Assembly: GCA_964426945.1 (NCBI GenBank)
Contig: CAYRSS010000008.1
Location: 55,196-119,195, forward strand
Length of the DNA: 64,000 bases
Source: CAYRSS01 sp964426945
Lineage (GTDB): Bacteria > Planctomycetota > Phycisphaerae > UBA1845
Direction of reading: 5' to 3'
Shown: positions 8,403 to 16,866 of the stretch, one piece after another
Numbering within the stretch: the first letter of the stretch is position 1
How the letters are laid out: each line of letters begins with the position of its first letter
Notes under the pieces: model-generated
The model's input: only the letters and a program-made list of their open reading frames with translations
What the model was told of the DNA's origin: nothing
Databases searched by the model: none
Program-made: the position numbers and the translations under genes

Positions 8403-9050
8403 GGCCACTGCATGAAGCTCGGCCAGCCACTCCGCCATGCGGTCGATACCCTGCCCGGTTCGCGTGCTCGCTTCCACCACGTCGACGGCGGGGTTGAGCC
8501 GTCGCAGATCATCCCGCGCAGCGACGAGGCTGAAGTTCACCAGCGGAAGCAGGTCGCACTTGCTGATCACGACCCGGTCTGCCCGGCGAAACAACAGTGG
8601 GTATTTCGACGGCTTGTCATCACCATCGGTGACGCTGAGAACCGCGATGCGCCCGTGCTCGCCAAGGTCGAAGTTCGCCGGGCAGATGGGGTTGCCGACG
8701 TTTTCGATGATGAGCAGGTCCAGCCCGTCTGTGCCCAGTTCCTGCACGGCCTGAAGAACGTGCTCAGCCGTCAGGTGACAGCCGCCGTCGGTCAGCAGCT
8801 GGACCACCGGCACACCAAGGGCCGCGATGCGCTCGGCGTCGCGCGTGGTGGCCAGGTCGCCTTCCAAAACGGCTGTCCGCAGCGAGTTGGTCACGCGAGG
8901 GAGCACCGCCTCGAGCAGCGCCGTCTTCCCGCAGCCGGCCCCGCCCAGGATGTTCACGCAGGCCGCGCCCATCCGCTCGCAACGATCGCGCACCTGTGCT
9001 GCAGCGGCATCGTTTTTTTCCAGTACGCGCCGGACGATGGGGATGTTCAT
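8379..9050 (-). CDS. hypB: Hydrogenase nickel-incorporation GTPase HypB
   Basis: A 223-residue GTPase that, with HypA, delivers nickel to the NiFe hydrogenase large subunit. The P-loop is GGAGCGKTAL (about residues 36-45, where GSPGSGKT is usual). The family motif IENVGNPICPANFDLGEH contains the conserved metal-site Cys, and SKCDLLP (about 160) supplies guanine specificity. It has neither the N-terminal CxxCGC nickel motif of E. coli HypB nor a His-rich storage stretch. It is the last gene of the 11-gene hydrogenase operon, 2 bp after hypA. The Cys in the P-loop is an oddity, probably tolerated. Confidence 0.96.
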   Translation of the reverse strand: MNIPIVRRVLEKNDAAAAQVRDRCERMGAACVNILGGAGCGKTALLEAVLPRVTNSLRTAVLEGDLATTRDAERIAALGVPVVQLLTDGGCHLTAEHVLQAVQELGTDGLDLLIIENVGNPICPANFDLGEHGRIAVLSVTDGDDKPSKYPLLFRRADRVVISKCDLLPLVNFSLVAARDDLRRLNPAVDVVEASTRTGQGIDRMAEWLAELHAVAAHTPAWL

Positions 9051-9052
9051 GG

Positions 9053-9397
9053 TCAGCCTCCCGCGTCAATCGAAACCAGCTCCAGTTCGTCGCCGCCTTC
9101 GAGGAGCTCTCCTTCGCCGCTGCATGACGGGCACGTCCAGTGCCAATCGCGAACCACGAAGATCTTGTGACATGCCTGACACCGCGCTTGCATGGGCGGC
9201 TTGTCGATGAGCAGCTCCGCGTCTGCACAGGCGGTGCCGACGCGGGCGGCCTCGAAGGCGCCCTGCATGAAGGCGTCGTCGATCTGCCGCATGGCCCCGA
9301 TGCGGCAGCGCAGACGGAATACCCGGCCTGCGCCGGCGGCTGCGGCGTGACGCGATGCCAGATCAATCAGCGACCGCGCTATCGCCAGCTCATGCAT
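9053..9397 (-). CDS. hypA: Hydrogenase nickel metallochaperone HypA
   Basis: A 114-residue HypA. The N-terminal MHE supplies the nickel ligand His2. Two CxxC pairs form the structural zinc site (CQAC and CPSC, about residues 71-74 and 86-89). Together with HypB it inserts nickel into the hydrogenase large subunit after Fe(CN)2CO has been placed. The start at 9397 is fixed by the obligatory MHE; a longer frame to 9436 exists but would bury it. The gene overlaps the end of the upstream maturation protease by 8 bp. Confidence 0.95.
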   Translation of the reverse strand: MHELAIARSLIDLASRHAAAAGAGRVFRLRCRIGAMRQIDDAFMQGAFEAARVGTACADAELLIDKPPMQARCQACHKIFVVRDWHWTCPSCSGEGELLEGGDELELVSIDAGG

Positions 9398-9947
9398 GCC
9401 GTGCCTCCCGGGCGGCCAACCATGCGGCGATATCATCCGGCAGCCGTCGGGTCAGTTCGTCGACCGCGTGCCGGGTCATGTCGCTCAGATGGTCGCCGTA
9501 GCCGAAGTCGCTCGCCGGGATTGCGTATACCCACACCGTGGCGGGCAGCGCCGCCAGATCGCGGCCGAGGTGCAGCGCCTCGCGCACGCCGAGGTGGTGG
9601 GTTGAATGGCTTAACCGTGGTTCGAGTGCGGGCATGATCTCGTCGATGTGGTCGACCCGGCCCTCCACGACCGGCAGTCGGCGCCAGCCTGTCGTCCGCG
9701 GCTCGGCCTGTGCCGCGTCGACAATGATCAGCAGTTCCACGCCGGCCAGGTCGGTCAGCAGGTCGGTCCCCGGCGACTCGGTCGCCACCACGCGGACGTG
9801 CCGCAAGCGCCGCGCGTGCAGCCGGAGGGCCAGGATCAACCCCGCCTGATCATCCTGTCGGAACGGCCGGCCGCAGCCTACCACCAGGACGACGGCCCGC
9901 TCGGCCGGCGCGGTCTCAGGGGTTCGGGGCTGACTGCCGGCCTTCAT
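9390..9947 (-). CDS. hyaD: NiFe hydrogenase maturation protease (M52 family)
   Basis: A 185-residue endopeptidase of the HyaD/HybD/HycI type, which trims the C-terminus of the large subunit after nickel insertion. Evidence is the N-terminal VVLVVGCGRPFRQDDQAG (equivalent of the GNxLxxDDGxG active region), VDAAQ at the second metal-ligand position, and a His-containing STHHLGVREAL. The start at 9947 lies 1 bp after the stop of hydA; an alternative upstream Met would lie inside hydA. The N-terminal 15 residues (AGSQPRTPETAPAER) are probably disordered. Gene position, directly after its substrate, supports the assignment. Confidence 0.92.
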   Translation of the reverse strand: MKAGSQPRTPETAPAERAVVLVVGCGRPFRQDDQAGLILALRLHARRLRHVRVVATESPGTDLLTDLAGVELLIIVDAAQAEPRTTGWRRLPVVEGRVDHIDEIMPALEPRLSHSTHHLGVREALHLGRDLAALPATVWVYAIPASDFGYGDHLSDMTRHAVDELTRRLPDDIAAWLAAREARHA

Positions 9948-9948
9948 C

Positions 9949-11268
9949 TCAGCGCCACTCCACCTCGAGGAAGTGCGTCGCACAGGAGATGCATGGGTCG
10001 TACGCACGCACGAGCATCTCGAGTCGCAGGGTCATCGCGTCCCGGGACATTCCCGCGGCGAGCATCGGGGGGATCATGCCGCGCATGTCCGCCTCGATGT
10101 TGGCGAGGTTCTGCCCGGTGGGGATGACGAGGTTCGCCTCTGCAATGCGCCCCTTGTCATCCACGGTGTACTCGTGGAACAGCAGCCCGCGCGGCACCTC
10201 GACCGCCCCGACGCCCCGGCCGAACCGCTGTGGCTGCTCGCGGGCCTCGATCCGCAGCCCGCGCGTCAGCAGCGTGTCGATCAACTCGATGGCCGACTCG
10301 ACCGCGTGCACCGTCTCCACGAGCTGCGCCGTGTTGTTGTGGAACGGGTTGTTGCACAGCGCAGTCAGGCCGAGCCGCGACGCCGCCGCCCGCGCGGCCG
10401 GATGCAGACACGCGTGGTTGTTGTTGAAGCGCGCGAGCGCACCGACCGCGTAGGTCGCCGAGCAGTGGGACCGACAATGCTTGCTGGTCGAATGGGGCAC
10501 GACCGACTCGATCACCCGGCGTCGATAGTCCTGCGGGTCGGTCGGCGTCGGATCCGCCGTCGAGACCAGGCGGCCGTCGTACAGGGCGTACTCACGGCCT
10601 GCGGGGTCGCGCAGGGCGAGGTATTCGGTGTCGCGGGACGCGTCGGGCACGTTGAGCGTGGCGAACAGGTCTACCGTCGCGGCCAGGTCGGGGCGGGCCG
10701 CCTCCAGCCGTCCTTTCATCTCGCGCAGCTCCTGCGTCGAGGGCCAGTGGGTGAAGCCGCCGACCTGGTAGGCGATCGGGTGGATATGCCGACCGCCGAC
10801 AATCATGCACAGGTCGTTGGCGAGCTTCTTCATGCGCAGCGCCCGCTGCACCACGTCCGCATGTGTTTTCGCCAGCGGGATCACCGAGCCCACGCCGAGG
10901 TAGTCCGGAACGGCGAGGAAGTAAAGGTGGAGAACGTGACTCTGGATGTGCTCGCCGAAGAGGATCAGTTTGCGCAGCAGGACGTTCTGTTCGCCGGGGG
11001 TGATTCCGCAAGCAGCTTCCATCGCCCGGACGGCCGCCGTCGTGTGTCCGACGGAACAGATGCCGCAGACCCGGCAGGTGATGTGCGGGGCTTCGTCATA
11101 TCGGCGGCCGCGCAGGAACGCTTCGAAGAAGCGGGGGCTCTCCACGATCTGAAGCTCCAGCCGGGTGATGGCGCCGCTGTCGAGCCGGACGGCGATGTTG
11201 CCGTGGCCCTCGACACGGGTCACCTCGTTCACCTCGATCGTCATCGTGCCGGCGTCAGTGGTGGTCAT
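9949..11268 (-). CDS. hydA: NiFe hydrogenase large (catalytic) subunit, group 3b type
   Basis: A 439-residue catalytic subunit. The L1 motif RVCGICSVGH (about residues 63-72) and the L2 motif DPCISCATH (about 426-434) provide all four cysteine ligands of the NiFe centre. After L2 only seven residues (FLEVEWR) follow, the short tail expected to be removed by the adjacent protease. DPCISCATH and the partner set HydB-HydG-HydD identify the cytosolic bidirectional NAD(P)-linked group 3b (sulfhydrogenase-type) enzymes. It overlaps the small-subunit gene by ATGA (11265-11268). Confidence 0.96.
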   Translation of the reverse strand: MTTTDAGTMTIEVNEVTRVEGHGNIAVRLDSGAITRLELQIVESPRFFEAFLRGRRYDEAPHITCRVCGICSVGHTTAAVRAMEAACGITPGEQNVLLRKLILFGEHIQSHVLHLYFLAVPDYLGVGSVIPLAKTHADVVQRALRMKKLANDLCMIVGGRHIHPIAYQVGGFTHWPSTQELREMKGRLEAARPDLAATVDLFATLNVPDASRDTEYLALRDPAGREYALYDGRLVSTADPTPTDPQDYRRRVIESVVPHSTSKHCRSHCSATYAVGALARFNNNHACLHPAARAAASRLGLTALCNNPFHNNTAQLVETVHAVESAIELIDTLLTRGLRIEAREQPQRFGRGVGAVEVPRGLLFHEYTVDDKGRIAEANLVIPTGQNLANIEADMRGMIPPMLAAGMSRDAMTLRLEMLVRAYDPCISCATHFLEVEWR

Positions 11269-12080
11269 GGGATGTGCCCTTTCTGATGGGCTCCGTAGAG
11301 GCGCAGGCTGGCGATGACATCCTCGACGGGAACGTCGTAGTGCTCGCGGACGTTGCGGCCCAGCGCCGCCAGCGCCTCCTCACCCAGGATTCCGCGGCAG
11401 CCTTCGCAGCGCGCCCCGTAGAAGGGGCAGATGGCGTCGCAGCCCGCGCGTGTCACCGGGCCGAGACAGATCTCGCCCTTCTCGTACTGGCAGAGTGTGC
11501 CACGCCGCTTGCACTCGACGCACACCGGGTAGGTTAGCAGTTGAAACGGCCGGTTGTTGAGCAGGCACAGCAGGAACCGCAGAAACTCTTCCTTGACCAT
11601 GGGGCAGCCGGGCAGTTCCGCGTCCACCGGCACGACTGCCGACACCGGCCGTGCGTCAGTCGTGGGGAAGAAGCGAGCCTTTTCGCCGTAGACCCATCCA
11701 CGGTAGGCATCCTGCGGCTGGTGGTGCTTGAGCGTGTTAATCCCGCCGAGGCAGGCGCACGCACCCACCGAGACGAGTGTCCGGCAAGCCGCACGGTAGT
11801 GTCGGACCGTCTGCTCGTCGTGCGGCGTCGAGACCGCGCCGTCGACAAAGCCGACGTCGATGTCCCAGTCGCGCTCGGTCATGCCCTCCCGGAAGTTGAC
11901 GATCTCCGCGGCGCTCAGCAGCGTCAGCAACTGATCCTCCAGTTCGAGGATGGCCAGCGAACAGCCCTCGCAGCCCGTGAGGCTGAAGATCGCGATGCGC
12001 GGCTTGCTGCCGTAACCGCGGGCGGGCACGCGCGAAGGATCCGGGCCGATCGCGCACACGGTCTCGATGTTCGTGGTCAT
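11265..12080 (-). CDS. hydD: NiFe hydrogenase small subunit, group 3b type
   Basis: A 271-residue electron-transfer subunit. Cluster ligands visible are CEGC (about residue 37, proximal 4Fe-4S), CACLGG and PGCPM in the middle, and a dense Cys-rich C-terminal region (CVECKRRGTLCQYEKGEIC ... CPFYGARCEGCRG) that holds the medial and distal clusters. No twin-arginine signal is present, so the enzyme stays in the cytoplasm. The ATG at 12080 overlaps the stop of hydG (ATGA); an in-frame Met at 12140 would lie within hydG. Confidence 0.95.
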   Translation of the reverse strand: MTTNIETVCAIGPDPSRVPARGYGSKPRIAIFSLTGCEGCSLAILELEDQLLTLLSAAEIVNFREGMTERDWDIDVGFVDGAVSTPHDEQTVRHYRAACRTLVSVGACACLGGINTLKHHQPQDAYRGWVYGEKARFFPTTDARPVSAVVPVDAELPGCPMVKEEFLRFLLCLLNNRPFQLLTYPVCVECKRRGTLCQYEKGEICLGPVTRAGCDAICPFYGARCEGCRGILGEEALAALGRNVREHYDVPVEDVIASLRLYGAHQKGHIP

Positions 12081-12934
12081 GACAGCGCCTCCCGGACCCC
12101 GGCGATGTCGTCGTAGCGGAACACGGGGCCGTCGATGCATGCGTACAAGTCGTTAATCTGGCAGTGGCCGCACTTGCCGATGCCGCATTTCATCCGCCGC
12201 TCCACGGAGCAGTAGGTGTGGTGCTCGGCGATGCCCAGCGAGAGCACTTCGGTCACCGCGTGGCGGAACATGGCCGGTGGGCCGATGACCACCGCGCGGG
12301 TGCGGGCCGTGTTCAGGTGCGGCAGGTCCTCGAAGAGCCTGGTGACCACGCCGACACTGCCCCTCCAGTCAGCGTCGGCGCGATCGACCGTGACCCGGCA
12401 GTCCACGTCCTTGCGGGCCTGCCAGGCGTCCAGCTCGTCGCGGAACAGCAGTTCCGCCGGGCTGCGTCCGCCGTAGAGCAGATGAAACGCCCCGAACCTG
12501 CTGCGGCGGTCGAGGATGTACTGGATGAGCGACCGCGCAGGCGCCAGGGCGCACCCGCCGACTACGATCAGGAGATCCGTATCGTGCAGCTTTTCGACGT
12601 CGAACCCGCGCCCGAGCGGGCCGCGGATGCCGACGCGATCCCCAGCCACCAGCCTGTGTATCGCCGATGTGACCTCGCCGACGCGCCGCACGGCGAGTTC
12701 GAAGGTTCGCGGACGCGTGGGCGATGAGCACACGGAAATCGGGCACTCGCCCACGCCCGCGATCGACACCTGCACGAACTGCCCCGGCGCGTGATCCAGC
12801 GCCCGACCCTCGGGCAGGCGGATCTCGTAGAGATTCTCCAGGGCTGTCAGGGTTGTCGCGCGGACGACTTCGCCGTCGAGCGGCAGGTAGGGGCTGGCGG
12901 CGCGCCGCGTTTCGAGCCGTTCAATGGTGAGCAT
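12077..12934 (-). CDS. hydG: Hydrogenase FAD/NAD(P)-binding diaphorase subunit
   Basis: A 285-residue ferredoxin-reductase-like flavoprotein that passes electrons between NAD(P) and the iron-sulfur chain of the hydrogenase. A FAD-binding barrel at about residues 10-95 (PGQFVQVSI, RRVGEVTSAIHRL) is followed by a nucleotide-binding fold (LLIVVGGCALAPARSLI, VIGPPAMF). At the C-terminus is a PyrK-like 2Fe-2S site (RMKCGIGKCGHCQ ... ACIDGPVF). The start at 12934 overlaps the end of hydB by 14 bp. Confidence 0.94.
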   Translation of the reverse strand: MLTIERLETRRAASPYLPLDGEVVRATTLTALENLYEIRLPEGRALDHAPGQFVQVSIAGVGECPISVCSSPTRPRTFELAVRRVGEVTSAIHRLVAGDRVGIRGPLGRGFDVEKLHDTDLLIVVGGCALAPARSLIQYILDRRSRFGAFHLLYGGRSPAELLFRDELDAWQARKDVDCRVTVDRADADWRGSVGVVTRLFEDLPHLNTARTRAVVIGPPAMFRHAVTEVLSLGIAEHHTYCSVERRMKCGIGKCGHCQINDLYACIDGPVFRYDDIAGVREALS

Positions 12935-14339
12935 GGGCCGCCTCCTCCGCCAGCTGGTTGTAGATGTCCACGATGCTGATCTTCGCGGTGCACGCCCGGT
13001 CGCATCGGGCGCAGCCGACACACCCCGTGCGCCCCGTGCGCTTCTCGATCCACACGCCCTTGCGCATGAGTCGGTGTCGCAGGCGCTGGGCTGTCCGACC
13101 GCGGAAGTTGTGATTGCCGGCCACGAGGGCGAAGTCTCGCAGCATGCACCCGTCCCAGAGCCGCTCGCGGGTCACCCGGTCAGGCGGCAGGGCGAGGTGG
13201 TCGCGGACGTCGAAGCAGTAGCAGGTCGGGCAGACGAGGTTGCAGCTTCCGCATGAATAGCAGCGCTGGGCGTTGGCTTCCCATGCGAGCGAGTCGTACG
13301 ACCGCTCCAGCAAGGCAGGCAGTTCCGACCGGCTCATTCGCAGCCTGGTCGGAAACGCGCGGTCCTTGCGGAGCCGGTATGCCCGGAAGTCCTCGTCGTC
13401 GACGTCGGTCGGTGGTCGGACGACATCGCCGGTGGGGCCATCCAGCCAGTCGCGGCCGGCGGCGCTGCCGAACACCACGCCGTACTCCGGCTCCACGGCA
13501 GTCGCTTCGTCCACACCCCGGCGGAGCAGGGGGTAGAGCATCACGTCGAACCCGCCGTCTGCCTCGTGGGTCCGCATGTCGCGACAGAACACACCCGAGG
13601 TGCAGGGCCGGGCGCAGTCGATACCCACAATCAGGGCCCCGCGCCGGCGATCCAGGTAGGGCAGGTCGGGATGATCGCGATTGAAGACCTCGTCGAGCGT
13701 GGCGATCGCGTGAAGGTCGCAGGGGTGAACGCCCAGCAGGGCGAGCGGCTTCTCCGGTCGGGCGTCGACCGGCTCAAAGCGGCGCGACTCGGGGTCGAAG
13801 GTGAGCAGCGACTCGCGAGGGGGGAGCAGGGCCGACTTGGGGCCGTACACGCAGTAATCGAAATCGAGGGCCAGTTCGCCTGCGGACTCCAGCGGGCGGT
13901 AGAAGTATCGCCGCGGGGGGTTGCACTGCGGTTCCGACTGCATCACCGGCCCCACCAGCCGGTGCGTGGACGTCAGGGTCTCTATCCGCGCGAGCAGGTC
14001 CGAACGCTTCACGACGCCGTCGAGCAGCGATGCGCCCGGCTCGTTCTCCGAGGTGCGTGTTCGCCCATTGCCGCGCCAGCCGGTGTAGACCACGGCGGCG
14101 AGGTAGAGCATGGCGAGCACCGCGAACAGGAGCATGGCGACGACGAATCCGACGCCCCGGACGATATCCCCCAGTCCCCAGCCGTGCGGACGTTCCCACC
14201 CCATCACGCCGCTGATTGCATGTACGACCAGGCCGACCGACAGCGGGACAGCCACGACAAGCTGCGGATAGCCGCTCACCAGCAGCACGGCCACGCGTCC
14301 GATTTTCCGCCACACCGACACCGGTTGTTTGGTTGCCAT
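12921..14339 (-). CDS. hydB: Hydrogenase beta (4Fe-4S) subunit with N-terminal membrane anchor
   Basis: A 472-residue protein. From about residue 95 to the end it is a standard sulfhydrogenase beta subunit (VYGPK, GVHPCDLHAI) with two 4Fe-4S motifs: CYSCGSCNLVCPTCYC (about 343-358) and CVGCARCDRAC (about 447-457). The first about 95 residues are not part of the normal family: two strong hydrophobic helices (VAVLLVSGYPQLVVAVPLSV and VVAMLLFAVLAMLYLAAVVY). They are in frame and uninterrupted, so the subunit should anchor an otherwise soluble enzyme to the membrane. The start has GGGAGG 6-7 bases upstream. There is a 23-bp gap from hypE. Confidence 0.92.
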   Translation of the reverse strand: MATKQPVSVWRKIGRVAVLLVSGYPQLVVAVPLSVGLVVHAISGVMGWERPHGWGLGDIVRGVGFVVAMLLFAVLAMLYLAAVVYTGWRGNGRTRTSENEPGASLLDGVVKRSDLLARIETLTSTHRLVGPVMQSEPQCNPPRRYFYRPLESAGELALDFDYCVYGPKSALLPPRESLLTFDPESRRFEPVDARPEKPLALLGVHPCDLHAIATLDEVFNRDHPDLPYLDRRRGALIVGIDCARPCTSGVFCRDMRTHEADGGFDVMLYPLLRRGVDEATAVEPEYGVVFGSAAGRDWLDGPTGDVVRPPTDVDDEDFRAYRLRKDRAFPTRLRMSRSELPALLERSYDSLAWEANAQRCYSCGSCNLVCPTCYCFDVRDHLALPPDRVTRERLWDGCMLRDFALVAGNHNFRGRTAQRLRHRLMRKGVWIEKRTGRTGCVGCARCDRACTAKISIVDIYNQLAEEAAHAHH

Positions 14340-14362
14340 GGGGGCCCTCCCTTCGGGGGCCG

Positions 14363-15469
14363 TCAGCAGATACGAGGCAGCTCCTCTCCGTAGGGGCGCC
14401 GGATGATGCGTCGTCCGCCACACCGTGTGACGAACTCCACCAGCGGCGTCCGACCCTGTCTGACATTCCCTATGCACGCGGCGTGCCCGCCCAGGGGATC
14501 GGCCCGAAGCGCTTGAAGCGCCGCTTCGCAGGCCTGCGGCGCCACGACACACACCACGACGCCCTCGTTGGCCACGCCGAGCGGGTCCAGACCCAGCAAC
14601 TCCGCGGCCTGCCGCGCAGCTGCGGAGAGAGGCATTCGCGCCTCCTCGATCTCCAGCGTAAGGCCGCGCCCCTCGCAGATGTCGGCCAGCACGTCGGCGA
14701 CGCCGCCTCGTGTGGCGTCGCGGAGGAATTTCACGCAGTCCCCCAGTTCGAGCAGACGTCCGATCATCCGGTTCAGCGGCGCGGCATCGCTGCGCAGTGG
14801 CGTTTCGAACTCGAGACCGTGGCGCAGCGACATGATCGCCAGCCCGTGCTCCGCGATCGGACCGCTGACCACCAGGCAGTCGTCCGGCTCAATTCGTTCC
14901 ACGCCCAGCCGGACACCTCGCCGTAAGCGGCCGACGCCCGCCGTGTTGATCATCAGCCCGGGCGACGCCCCACGGCGCTCGACGACTTTCGTGTCGCCGG
15001 TCACGACCTCCACCCCTGCCTCACGTGCCGCCGCTGCGACCGAGCGGAGCACGCGGTCGAGCGTCACCAGCGGCAGCCCCTCTTCGAGAATCAGGGCCAG
15101 ACTGAGGGCGGTTGGCTCGGCCCCCATGACCGCCAGGTCGTTGACCGTACCGCAGACCGCGAGGCGACCGATGTCGCCGCCGGGGAACTCGATCGGCGTG
15201 ACGACGTAGGAATCCGTCGTGAACACAAGCTCGTCGGCGGACGCGGGCAGCCTGGCGCCGTCCGTCAGCACCCCGGCGGCCACGCTGCTCTCCGCCGAGC
15301 CGTGCTGCGGTGTCGTCGGCTTGCGGGTTGCCGCGAGGATCGGTGCGATGCGTTCGCGCACCAGCCGCCTCATGAGCTCGCCGCCCCCGCCGTGCGCAAG
15401 CAGCACACAGGCTGCATCCCGCCCGGATTTCAGCGGGGTTACGACCGCAGTTTGTCCGGGATCCGCCAT
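14363..15469 (-). CDS. hypE: Hydrogenase maturation factor HypE
   Basis: A 368-residue PurM-like ATPase that dehydrates the C-terminal thiocarboxamide to thiocyanate, the source of the cyanide ligands. It ends in PRIC, the obligatory C-terminal cysteine. FTTDSYVVTPIEFPGGDIG and VTGDTKVVERR are standard HypE nucleotide-site regions, and DATRGGVADVL lies in the C-terminal domain. The start at 15469 overlaps hypD by 31 bp. Confidence 0.96.
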   Translation of the reverse strand: MADPGQTAVVTPLKSGRDAACVLLAHGGGGELMRRLVRERIAPILAATRKPTTPQHGSAESSVAAGVLTDGARLPASADELVFTTDSYVVTPIEFPGGDIGRLAVCGTVNDLAVMGAEPTALSLALILEEGLPLVTLDRVLRSVAAAAREAGVEVVTGDTKVVERRGASPGLMINTAGVGRLRRGVRLGVERIEPDDCLVVSGPIAEHGLAIMSLRHGLEFETPLRSDAAPLNRMIGRLLELGDCVKFLRDATRGGVADVLADICEGRGLTLEIEEARMPLSAAARQAAELLGLDPLGVANEGVVVCVVAPQACEAALQALRADPLGGHAACIGNVRQGRTPLVEFVTRCGGRRIIRRPYGEELPRIC

Positions 15470-16599
15470 GACCGGTCCTCCGATACTGCTCGACCGTAGT
15501 GGAACCAAGCCGCGCAGGTTCCTTCGCTGCTGACCATGCACGGCCCCAGCGGGGTCAGCGGCGTGCAGACGGTGCCGAACATCGCGCACTCGTGCGGCTC
15601 CGTCTTGCCCTGTATCACCGATCCGCACACGCATGCGGGGTGGATGCACTCCGGACCGATAGTGATGTCGAACCGTTGCGCTGCGTCAAACTCCGCAAAG
15701 GCTGGGGCCAGCGCGAGCCCGCTGTCTGCGATCTCGCCCAGTTCGCGCCAGCGCGCCGCCGTCACGGTGAACACCTCCGCAAGCAATACCCGCGCGAGTG
15801 GATTTCCTCCGGACGACACGACGCCGCTGTACACATTCTCCAGCCGGGCGTCTCCGGCGTGGATCTGGCGCAGCAGGTGCGCGATGCCGCGCAGCATCTG
15901 GATGGGCTCGAAGCCCGCCACGACGCATGGCTTGGCGTAATCGCGCACGATGCAGCGGTACGCGTCGGCGCCGATGATGACGCTCACGTGGCCGGGGCAC
16001 AGGAATCCGTCGATCGCGGCCGATCCGTCAGCGAGAAGCGCCTGCATGGCGGGGACAACCAGCTTGTGCGAAACCAGCACGCTGAAGTTGCCGAGGCGCT
16101 CATGGGCTGCCGATCGCACGACGGCGGCTGTCGCCGGAGCCGTCGTCTCGAAGCCGACTGCGAGGAAGACCACTTCCCGATCCGGGTTTTCCCTCGCCAC
16201 GCGCAGCGCCCGCCTGGCGCTGCTGACGACCCGCACGTCAGCGCCTTGCGCACGGCGCTCTTCGAGGCTCCCGGTTTGGCCGGGCACGCGCAGCATGTCG
16301 CCGTAGGTCGTGATGATGACGCCCGGACGGTCGGCGAGTTCGATCGCGGCATCAATGTCCCCCTGCGAGGTCACGCACACAGGACACCCCGGCCCACTGA
16401 TCAAGCGCAGGTTGCCGGGCAGCATCGAACGCACCCCGGAGCGAAACAGGGATGCCGTGTGCGTTCCGCAGACCTCCATGAGGCCGATCCGTCCGCCGAT
16501 CGCCGCGCAGAGCGCCCCGATTTCGTCGCGCCGGGCGGTTACCTCGGGGGTTGCCCCGCGCGGCGGTGTGGCAAACTGATTAGGCAGTGCCTCAAGCAT
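15439..16599 (-). CDS. hypD: Hydrogenase maturation factor HypD
   Basis: A 386-residue iron-sulfur scaffold on which Fe(CN)2CO is assembled with HypC. The conserved motifs MEVCGTHT (about residue 42), SGPGCPVC (about 67-74) and CPGHVSVIIG (about 207) are intact. The C-terminal cysteine-rich 4Fe-4S region is present (CIHPACVCGSVIQG, HECAMFGTVCTPL). The start at 16599 (MLEALPNQF) is 4 bp after the hypC stop. Confidence 0.96.
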   Translation of the reverse strand: MLEALPNQFATPPRGATPEVTARRDEIGALCAAIGGRIGLMEVCGTHTASLFRSGVRSMLPGNLRLISGPGCPVCVTSQGDIDAAIELADRPGVIITTYGDMLRVPGQTGSLEERRAQGADVRVVSSARRALRVARENPDREVVFLAVGFETTAPATAAVVRSAAHERLGNFSVLVSHKLVVPAMQALLADGSAAIDGFLCPGHVSVIIGADAYRCIVRDYAKPCVVAGFEPIQMLRGIAHLLRQIHAGDARLENVYSGVVSSGGNPLARVLLAEVFTVTAARWRELGEIADSGLALAPAFAEFDAAQRFDITIGPECIHPACVCGSVIQGKTEPHECAMFGTVCTPLTPLGPCMVSSEGTCAAWFHYGRAVSEDRSWRIPDKLRS

Positions 16600-16603
16600 G
16601 GTC

Positions 16604-16864
16604 TCAGACTGCCTTTCCCATCGTGTCGCCGCCCGCCTCTTCAAGGACCGCGCGGATCGACTCACCGCGCAGGCATTCCCAGGTGTCGAGCGCGTCCCGC
16701 TCGCTGACGACGGTGATCGCGAATCCGGCGTGCACGAGCACCCAGTCGCCGGGCTCCGCTTCCGGTGCGAGTGTCGTGTCGACCCGCTGGCGATTGCCGA
16801 GAAAGTCCACGACGGCCTCCTCCGCGCGGCGCTCGACGACTCGTCCGGGAACGGCAAGGCACAT
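16604..16864 (-). CDS. hypC: Hydrogenase maturation chaperone HypC
   Basis: An 86-residue chaperone that shuttles the Fe(CN)2CO precursor from HypD to the large subunit. MCLAVPG with the essential Cys2 and the motif WVLVHAGFAI are present. The start at 16864 is fixed by the MC requirement and lies 2 bp after the hypF stop. Confidence 0.95.
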   Translation of the reverse strand: MCLAVPGRVVERRAEEAVVDFLGNRQRVDTTLAPEAEPGDWVLVHAGFAITVVSERDALDTWECLRGESIRAVLEEAGGDTMGKAV

Positions 16865-16866
16865 GG

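Noticed and set aside
14340..14552. N-terminal extension of HydB upstream of 14339
   Set aside because: The open frame runs into the end of hypE without conservation, and the ATG at 14339 has a good GGGAGG site.
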